Of a DNA stretch of 44,891 bases, positions 39,519-44,891 are shown in pieces; within the stretch, counting starts at the first letter, position 1, and every line of letters begins with the position of its first letter. The DNA is from Candidatus Gastranaerophilales bacterium (GTDB taxonomy: Bacteria; Cyanobacteriota; Vampirovibrionia; Gastranaerophilales; Gastranaerophilaceae). Location of the stretch: assembly GCA_944323145.1 (NCBI GenBank), contig CALURJ010000017.1, positions 1 to 44,891 of the forward strand, given 5' to 3'. A program made the position numbers and the translations under genes. The notes below the pieces were generated by a model. The model did not search any database and was not told where the DNA came from. It saw nothing but the letters and a program-made list of their open reading frames with translations.

Positions 39519-41234
39519 TTATTCATTTACTCCTGCATTGATTTCTGCTTGAGCTTGTTCCATTGCGTTATTTCTTTCCTCTGCAGTTGAGAAGTTCTGG
39601 CTTCTGTTACCGTTGCAGTCTGTATAATAGTACTGTGTTCTTGTAACAGTGTTGAAACGTTGTTCCTGTCTTGTTATAACACCGGGATCTGTACCATTCC
39701 ATTTTTTAGTCGGAGTAGCATAATTCCCCTGATTTTTTATTGTAACTTTTGCGTCACAGTCAACACAATATTTTTTACCGTTTATTTCAGAATATAGTCT
39801 TAACTCTTTAACAGGAATATATTTAAGATCTAACGGAATATTATGCATTTTCTTCAATCCCTGCCAAACTTCTTTCATTTCTTTCTGAGTCAGCGCAGAT
39901 CCATCTTCGTGACGGTATTTTGCGGCGACTATACCTAACCATAAATCATTCTTTTTAACTGTATACGGACAATATTCAATAGGAACATCCACATTTTCTG
40001 AAGTAGTTTCAACTTTTGATTCTTCGCCCGGAGTTAATTTACAAGGTTCCGGTTCCGGTGTTGGATCCGGTTCAGGATGAGGCTGAGGTTTACCCGGTTC
40101 ATATATACGGGCTTCTTTATTACCTTTATCCTGAAGGAATGTTGAGGTTGCGGCTCCAAGTCCTGCACCTGCGGCGGCACCGGGAAGGACTCCCGAAACT
40201 TCTGCTGCGGCGGCGGCAGATGCACCTGCGGCGGCACCACTTCCTGTTCCTACACCAGTACCTGCGCCTGCTGATGCTGAACCGGCTGCTGATGCTGCTG
40301 ATGAAGCTCCAAGACAAGCCGCGCCAACACCTGCACCTATTGCTGCTGCACCAACAACAACACCGGCTCTGATTAACGGTGTATAATCTTTTTCATAACC
40401 TATATTAGCTCTGTTTGCAATATCTGATATTACATCGTCATCAACACCGTATTGTGCTGCGACCTCGCGTCTTTCTTTCAAGCTTAAGTAATGATTTTCT
40501 GCTTCATCACTTCTTGTATGAGTATTTGCAAAGTTTACAGCCTGTTGTTTAAATTTATCACTTGAGAAGTTTCCGTCTTCATCATAGAACATTTCTTCAT
40601 GATTTTCTACGAAAGCACGTGTCTGTTTATTTTTAACATATTCATTTTTTCCCAATTCAGCATTAGCACGAGCCTTGGCCATTTTTCTGGCTTTCACTCT
40701 TCTAAAACCCTGTTCTCTGTATTGACCTTTATATTGATTGTATAAGTCATCATACTGCTTATCACGTTCTTTTTCCGCAGCTTTATATTCTTCTTTATCC
40801 ATAAAAACTTCTGTTCTATTAGATTCTTGTTCGTAAGATTTATCTCTTACATAATCTTCAGCCATTTGCTGAGCTTGTTCGTCATCAGCAACAACTTCAC
40901 CGTTTGCTTTTCCGTGTTGTAAGAAATCATTTTTGACTTTTTCTTCCGCAGCTTTACGATCTTCCTTCAAAGCAAGATTTCCTAAAGTTTGAGTTTCTTC
41001 CTGTTGAACATTGCCGGTTTGTTCAGGGTCATTTTGACTCTGTTCCTGATGTTCTACAGTAAGCCCTTTGTTTTCATTTTTTACATCGGTCTTGCCTATA
41101 GGGACAGTTGTTCTTTTAATCCCTGCATCTTTTAACATTTGATCCACACGTATGGATGATTCTTTTGCTTTTTCTCTAAACTCTGCAGCATAGTCTCTCA
41201 TGCCGTAAATAGAGTAACTCGGATTAATTCCCAT
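39519..41234 (-). CDS. Glycine-zipper protein with LysM-like segment
   Basis: 571 aa, no whole family recognised. Layout: charged, Gln/Glu-rich N-terminal half (about 1-280) with probable coiled coils and no signal peptide; a long Ala/Gly/Ser run (about 285-370: VGAAAIGAGVGAACLGASSA and similar), a glycine-zipper-like hydrophobic segment; a Pro-Glu linker PHPEPDPTPEPEP; then YTVKKNDLWLGIVAAKYRH, which resembles a LysM or other peptidoglycan-binding repeat, and a Cys pair YCVDCDAK. AAAGGGG precedes the ATG. The architecture suggests a membrane- or wall-associated, possibly exported protein. Function unknown. Confidence 0.7.
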   Translation of the reverse strand: MGINPSYSIYGMRDYAAEFREKAKESSIRVDQMLKDAGIKRTTVPIGKTDVKNENKGLTVEHQEQSQNDPEQTGNVQQEETQTLGNLALKEDRKAAEEKVKNDFLQHGKANGEVVADDEQAQQMAEDYVRDKSYEQESNRTEVFMDKEEYKAAEKERDKQYDDLYNQYKGQYREQGFRRVKARKMAKARANAELGKNEYVKNKQTRAFVENHEEMFYDEDGNFSSDKFKQQAVNFANTHTRSDEAENHYLSLKERREVAAQYGVDDDVISDIANRANIGYEKDYTPLIRAGVVVGAAAIGAGVGAACLGASSAASAAGSASAGAGTGVGTGSGAAAGASAAAAAEVSGVLPGAAAGAGLGAATSTFLQDKGNKEARIYEPGKPQPHPEPDPTPEPEPCKLTPGEESKVETTSENVDVPIEYCPYTVKKNDLWLGIVAAKYRHEDGSALTQKEMKEVWQGLKKMHNIPLDLKYIPVKELRLYSEINGKKYCVDCDAKVTIKNQGNYATPTKKWNGTDPGVITRQEQRFNTVTRTQYYYTDCNGNRSQNFSTAEERNNAMEQAQAEINAGVNE

Positions 41235-41452
41235 AATTTCCCCTTTCCATTTCCTCGTGATTGAGTATTATTTTTCCCCTGTACTTTTATAAAAAATTTT
41301 TGTTTCCAAAAATTGCATGGCAGCATGGGATTTCAAACTGCTAGCAGCGTCAAAAAGCAGTATTGACGAGCTTTTTCAGATACTAATACATATCTTAATA
41401 TTTGTTAACAAAACCCGCCTGAAAGACTATTCACTTATTTTTAAGTATCATA

Positions 41453-41458
41453 TATTAT
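41453..41458 (+). promoter_or_regulatory. Putative -10 of the ABC ATPase gene (leaderless)
   Basis: TATTAT six bases before the ATG; no Shine-Dalgarno sequence is seen. Confidence 0.45.
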
Positions 41459-41464
41459 ATAACT

Positions 41465-42415
41465 ATGCCAATTTTAGAAGTGAAAAATTTAAATCTGGGT
41501 TTTAACTGTGAAAACGGATTTCGTCAGGCACTGTTTGATGTTTCGTTTTCTCTGGAAAAGGGGAAAATGCACTCTCTTGTCGGAGAATCCGGATGCGGGA
41601 AAACAATCAGTGCAATGAGTATACTAAGGCTTTTACCCAAAACAGCAAAAATCACATCCGGAGAGATTATTTACAATAACGAAAATATTTTAGAAAGTTC
41701 CTTAAAAAATATGCAAAAAATCAGGGGGTCTAAAATTGCTTTAATTCCTCAAGATCCTATGACTTCTCTTAATCCACTGTATACCGTTGGGAATCAGCTT
41801 CTTGAAGTAATAAATATTCATCAAAAATTAAAAGGCAAAGAAGCTTTCCAAAAAGCCATAGAAGCATTAGATGCTGTCCAAATTCCCTATGCAAAAGAGC
41901 GGATGAAAGCGTACCCGCATGAGTTTTCAGGCGGAATGAAACAAAGGGCGATAATTGCAATGGCGCTTGCCTGCAATGCGGAAATCCTTATAGCAGACGA
42001 ACCTACAACTGCTCTTGACGTAACTATTCAGGCACAGATTATGAATCTGCTTAATGAAATAAGAATTTCGAAAAATACTTCAATCCTTTTGATTACGCAT
42101 GATTTGGCACTTGTAGGGGAAAATTCCGATTACGTTTCTGTTATGTATGCTGGCAGAATTGTTGAAACAGCACCGTCTAAAGAATTTTTTGCCAACCCCA
42201 AACATCCATATTCCACAGCACTTTTACGTTCTCTGCCGTCAAACAGAGAATCCAGACTTGAAACAATTCAGGGACAGCCGCCATCTATACAGCAAGATAT
42301 TACAGGCTGCAGATTTCACCCCAGATGCCAAAAATGTATTGACATCTGTGTTAACAAAGTACCGGATCTTGATAATGTAGGAATTAACCATTACAGTGCC
42401 TGCTTCAGAAATTAG
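41465..42415 (+). CDS. Oligopeptide/dipeptide ABC transporter ATP-binding protein
   Basis: 316 aa. DppD/OppD-type ATPase that drives peptide import from the cytosolic face. Walker A GESGCGKTI, Q-loop LIPQDPMTSLNPLYTVG, signature FSGGMKQR, Walker B ILIADEPTTALD, H-loop LITHD. The C-terminal Cys region CRFHPRCQKCIDIC is the oligopeptide_HPY tail (extra Fe-S or metal site in such ATPases). No permease, binding protein or second ATPase lies nearby; it is an orphan in this window. It abuts a convergent gene (gap 8 bases). Confidence 0.92.
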   Translation: MPILEVKNLNLGFNCENGFRQALFDVSFSLEKGKMHSLVGESGCGKTISAMSILRLLPKTAKITSGEIIYNNENILESSLKNMQKIRGSKIALIPQDPMTSLNPLYTVGNQLLEVINIHQKLKGKEAFQKAIEALDAVQIPYAKERMKAYPHEFSGGMKQRAIIAMALACNAEILIADEPTTALDVTIQAQIMNLLNEIRISKNTSILLITHDLALVGENSDYVSVMYAGRIVETAPSKEFFANPKHPYSTALLRSLPSNRESRLETIQGQPPSIQQDITGCRFHPRCQKCIDICVNKVPDLDNVGINHYSACFRN

Positions 42416-42423
42416 ATATCTTT

Positions 42424-43500
42424 TTAATAATTTCTGATATGTGAAGGTCTGTTATCTTCAGCCTTTTTGCCTTTGCCGCTTACAATTTTTGCTATTATCG
42501 CAGCAGCAATAACAACCCCTGCAGCTATCAGGCCTATTGTTTTCCCTGACATCTTTTTTACTTTATCCGCAGCCTGATACCATTTTTTATTAATAAATAA
42601 GTCTTCTGCGTTATCGTAGAATATCTTATTCAAAGCGCTTTCGGCCTCATCCGGCGTATTTTTATAAAATTCTTTTATACTGTTTTCCACAAAATCAGTA
42701 AATTGACGGTATTTATCTTTATCGCCCATTTCTCCTATCGGAGTGTCAGAACCGAAAAGAATCCTGTCAGCTCCAACCTTTTCAAGAAGCTGCCTCAATA
42801 TATTTTTACTTTCCTCACCTTTGCCGTCAAAATCAGTAAGCCAAGAAATATCTACAAACAAATTGGATTTTCCGCTGTTCACCGATGATGAAATCTCGTC
42901 AATTGTTTTTGACACCTGTTCAGGTTTTGACATCAAATCAACATGGTACAGAACAACAGGAAGCTTGGGATACTTTTCAGCAAGTTTTATTATCTGTGAA
43001 GGGTTAGATTTCCCGTCCGTTGTTGAATGGAAAACGCAGGGCAAACCTTTCTGGTCTGCTAGTTTAAGATAATCCGAATAAATTTCAAAATTATCCTCAA
43101 CAGACATATCCGTCATTGTTGGATGAAATTTTAGCCCGTAAAATTTGTGCCTTTCTATAAGACCTTTAACAGTCTCAGTATTTTGAGAAATTCCCGGCTG
43201 ACACGAAAGAAGCGGATATAAAGTAACTTTATCATTCCCTTTAAGATTTATAATTTCATCTGCCGCATTTGCTTCTGATTTAAAGAAGCCGCTTTCCTTG
43301 GGATTTAACCCCGAAAGAGTGCTGACAAGCACTTTTTTTACATTATTGGTTTCGACTGTATCAATAATATTTTGTGCCGTATAGCTGGCTTCCCTGTTCC
43401 ACAGCCCGTCATAATGAGAACCGATATGCCCCTGCACATCAAACTTCCGCCTGTCGCTTGTAAACGACGGAGAATACATTTTTACAGATTGAATTTTCAT
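42424..43500 (-). CDS. Amidohydrolase-2-like protein with C-terminal membrane anchor
   Basis: 358 aa. TIM-barrel metal hydrolase of the amidohydrolase 2 family: VQGHIGSH near the start, YGLKFHPTMTDMSVED, LPCVFHSTTDG, VVLYHVDLMSK and ILFGSDTPIGEMG supply the metal and catalytic His/Asp. The N terminus SVKMYSPSFTSDRRKF is unlike typical family members. Residues about 320-340 (TIGLIAAGVVIAAAIIAKIV) form a single hydrophobic helix followed by a basic tail, so the enzyme may be tail-anchored with its catalytic part in the cytosol. AAGGAG precedes the ATG; it follows bioY by 12 bases. Substrate unknown. Confidence 0.8.
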   Translation of the reverse strand: MKIQSVKMYSPSFTSDRRKFDVQGHIGSHYDGLWNREASYTAQNIIDTVETNNVKKVLVSTLSGLNPKESGFFKSEANAADEIINLKGNDKVTLYPLLSCQPGISQNTETVKGLIERHKFYGLKFHPTMTDMSVEDNFEIYSDYLKLADQKGLPCVFHSTTDGKSNPSQIIKLAEKYPKLPVVLYHVDLMSKPEQVSKTIDEISSSVNSGKSNLFVDISWLTDFDGKGEESKNILRQLLEKVGADRILFGSDTPIGEMGDKDKYRQFTDFVENSIKEFYKNTPDEAESALNKIFYDNAEDLFINKKWYQAADKVKKMSGKTIGLIAAGVVIAAAIIAKIVSGKGKKAEDNRPSHIRNY

Positions 43501-43512
43501 ATATTAACTCCT

Positions 43513-44172
43513 TTACATAAAAAACCATAAAATAATTTTTGCATATTTAGCAGCAAATACAGCCGCAAAGCTGAATACAAAATCATAAATAATTTTGACA
43601 CCGCTCTGCGCACAAATCCACCCCCACATGAACGAAGCACCCTCATGCTTCAATCCGGCTATAAATAACATGTATAATATACCGATTAAATGAATAGTCA
43701 AAACTCCCACAAGCATTGCATGAAGCATATTCCTGTTTGTAAAACCGCTTTTGAGGATTGAGCCGGCAAAAAATACAGCCGGAATATAAGCCAGAATATA
43801 CCCGAAACCGTATTCAAAAATATATCCGGGGCCGCCCCCAAGTGCAAAAACAGGAATTATAAACAGCCCTGTAAGAATATAAAGCAGAATACTTGCAATA
43901 CCGTATTTTCGTCCGAGAAAAGCCCCTACAAACATAACTACAGGTATCTGAGGTATAAGCTTGTATGTGTGAATAAAATCGCTTAATTGCAAATTAGCTC
44001 CGGAAAAAGCACCTTTTGGAATTATAAAATGCGTTACATCTAGCTGAACAAATGTTGAAAGAATAAGTAAAAATGTACAGCACAACATTAAAAGCAAACT
44101 GCCGAATGTCAGCCTTATCCCCTCAATTTGTTTTTTTATTACCCTAATCTTCGGCGCGGAAGTTTTAATCAT
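43513..44172 (-). CDS. bioY: Biotin transporter BioY
   Basis: 219 aa, about six membrane helices. Substrate-binding subunit of the ECF-type biotin importer. GGPGYIFEYGFGYILAYIPA is the BioY signature (biotin-binding G-G-G-P-x-Y region), and VVMFVGAFLGRKYGIASILLY the preceding helices. Energising ATPases EcfA/EcfT are not in the window, so they are shared or the protein works alone. Its ATG overlaps the rimI stop (ATGA). Confidence 0.9.
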   Translation of the reverse strand: MIKTSAPKIRVIKKQIEGIRLTFGSLLLMLCCTFLLILSTFVQLDVTHFIIPKGAFSGANLQLSDFIHTYKLIPQIPVVMFVGAFLGRKYGIASILLYILTGLFIIPVFALGGGPGYIFEYGFGYILAYIPAVFFAGSILKSGFTNRNMLHAMLVGVLTIHLIGILYMLFIAGLKHEGASFMWGWICAQSGVKIIYDFVFSFAAVFAAKYAKIILWFFM

Positions 44173-44702
44173 AAAATATTAATTTTCCCCTTTAACGTAT
44201 GAGCATTTTGCCCATATTCTGATTTAAATTTATCGTAAAAAATATTCTCTGTCCACATAATCAATGCATCTTCATTGTTATCCTGATAATACCCTTTTCT
44301 TACACCTAATGATTTAAACCCGTATTTCTCATAAAGTGAAATCGCTGCAGTATTGCTAACTCTGACTTCCAGTGTAATATATTTAATCATATCCCTGTAA
44401 CACTGCTCCAACAGAGTAACAAAAAGCGCCTCTCCCAAAGACTTTCTTCTGTACTGCGGCAAAACAGCAATAGTTGTAATATGAGCCTCCTCAAGGATTT
44501 GCCAGCAGCCTGCATAACCTATCAATTCACCACTTTCATTAAATGCACTAAAATATTTAGCAAGTTCGTTCGAAAGCTCACTCATAAAAGAATCTTTTGA
44601 CCAGTGGTGCTGTCCGTATGCCTTCTCCTCAATTAATACTACAGAATCCACATCAGACTTTTCCATGGGTTTAATTTTAACGGTTAAGATGCCAGTGTCC
44701 AT
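44169..44702 (-). CDS. rimI: Ribosomal-protein-alanine N-acetyltransferase
   Basis: 177 aa. GNAT enzyme of the RimI type, N-terminal acetylation (S18 or other substrates). Acetyl-CoA motif A is THE segment ITTIAVLPQYRRKSLGEALF; ITLEVRVSNTAAISLYEKYG contains the family's L-E-V-R and N-x-x-A-x-x-L-Y-x-x-x-G-F hallmarks. The C-terminal tail after EDALIMW is about 25 residues longer than usual. It appears leaderless: extended -10 TGCTAAAAT, six bases, ATG. First gene of a rimI-bioY-amidohydrolase unit. Confidence 0.87.
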   Translation of the reverse strand: MDTGILTVKIKPMEKSDVDSVVLIEEKAYGQHHWSKDSFMSELSNELAKYFSAFNESGELIGYAGCWQILEEAHITTIAVLPQYRRKSLGEALFVTLLEQCYRDMIKYITLEVRVSNTAAISLYEKYGFKSLGVRKGYYQDNNEDALIMWTENIFYDKFKSEYGQNAHTLKGKINIL

Positions 44703-44708
44703 AAATTA

Positions 44709-44717
44709 ATTTTAGCA
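44709..44717 (-). promoter_or_regulatory. Extended -10 of rimI (leaderless)
   Basis: TGCTAAAAT on the minus strand, the same nine bases as before purB, ending six bases before the ATG. Confidence 0.65.
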
Positions 44718-44760
44718 TATAAAACGTACCGAAGCTTGAATATTAAATTTTGTTTACCTC

Positions 44761-44789
44761 TTGATTAAACCCGCTCAATATGGTAAAAT
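44761..44789 (+). promoter_or_regulatory. Promoter reading out of the window
   Basis: TTGATT (44761-44766) and TAAAAT (44784-44789) spaced by 17, with TGG before the -10. Divergent from rimI. Its transcript begins with the leader-repeat element below. Confidence 0.6.
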
Positions 44790-44891
44790 TACAACGGATA
44801 TCAACGGAAAGGGTAAAACGGGAGCAAGCGTTCTTAAAAATATAAATGAAAGCGAAGCGACTGACAAAAATCGAAAAAATTACAACGGATA
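44786..44891 (+). repeat. Start of a third leader-repeat array
   Basis: AAATTACAACGGATA occurs at 44786-44800 and again at 44877-44891, period 91. Between them are GGAAAGGGTAAAACGGGAGC and AAGCGACTGACAAAAATCG, recalling the purine patch, TTAAAAAGGAGGC and CTCTGACAAAAA parts of the other arrays. It continues beyond the window. Confidence 0.6.

Noticed and set aside
40016-40372. Plus-strand Leu/Arg-rich frame
   Set aside because: Antisense of the Ala/Gly-rich coding region of the 39519-41234 gene.
41317-41505. 62-aa plus-strand frame before the ABC ATPase
   Set aside because: Overlaps the ABC gene start in another frame, and its ATG has no ribosome site.

Overview
The window looks like a chromosomal segment of a low-GC, strictly anaerobic, fermentative bacterium with a Gram-negative envelope. 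It carries lipid A genes (lpxA, lpxC, lpxD, fabZ), an ADP-heptose gene, two [FeFe]-hydrogenase-type proteins and a pyrophosphate-dependent phosphofructokinase. Together with a PBS-lyase/HEAT protein, a PC4-like protein and a MEP isoprenoid pathway (dxr, ispE), this fits the non-photosynthetic relatives of Cyanobacteria (Melainabacteria/Vampirovibrionia, Gastranaerophilales-like). That assignment is inference from gene content; no rRNA, tRNA or marker alignment was available.

Layout. 1-1128: one hypothetical gene, then a 549-bp intergenic stretch packed with small palindromes. 1129-7787: purB, then a hydrogenase block: a small [2Fe-2S] protein, a sensory-type [FeFe] hydrogenase with a PAS domain, a SpoIIE/PP2C phosphatase, a second small [2Fe-2S] protein and a ferredoxin-rich [FeFe] hydrogenase. 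7844-11956: dxr, a ROK kinase, holA, holB. 11957-20331, mostly minus strand: rfaE2, a degenerate GIY-YIG protein, lpxD, lpxC and fabZ, then an unrelated 533-aa protein, then lpxA, an M29 aminopeptidase, a GNAT and a small protein; a separate 45-aa gene lies at 20194-20331. 20420-25457: asd, dapB, a PC4-like protein, priA. 25568-31627: pfp, a histidine kinase, a HEAT protein, a glycosyltransferase, hpf. 31733-39466: a Cys-rich protein, mntP with a DUF4127 gene, ubiE, a 2-hydroxyacid dehydrogenase, a putative structured RNA, glutamate-cysteine ligase, rsmA, ispE. 39519-44891: a glycine-zipper/LysM-like protein, an oligopeptide ABC ATPase, a tail-anchored amidohydrolase, bioY, rimI, and the start of another repeat-bearing leader.

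Three themes stand out. (1) A family of 63-65 bp tandem leader repeats built on the palindrome GGAGGCGAAGCCTCTG lies directly before start codons at two loci; related sequence recurs at the window end and possibly inside priA. (2) Other dispersed repeats have entered conserved genes without breaking the frame (dxr, priA, the DUF4127 gene). (3) Many genes appear leaderless: a TAWAAT-like -10 box lies 6-7 nt before the ATG, often just after the upstream gene's terminator.

The best candidate for something undescribed is the roughly 300-nt GC-rich folded RNA at 36109-36408, with its own terminator, together with the leader-repeat family. Several start codons were moved downstream of the longest reading frame because promoter, terminator or repeat sequence occupies the upstream part.
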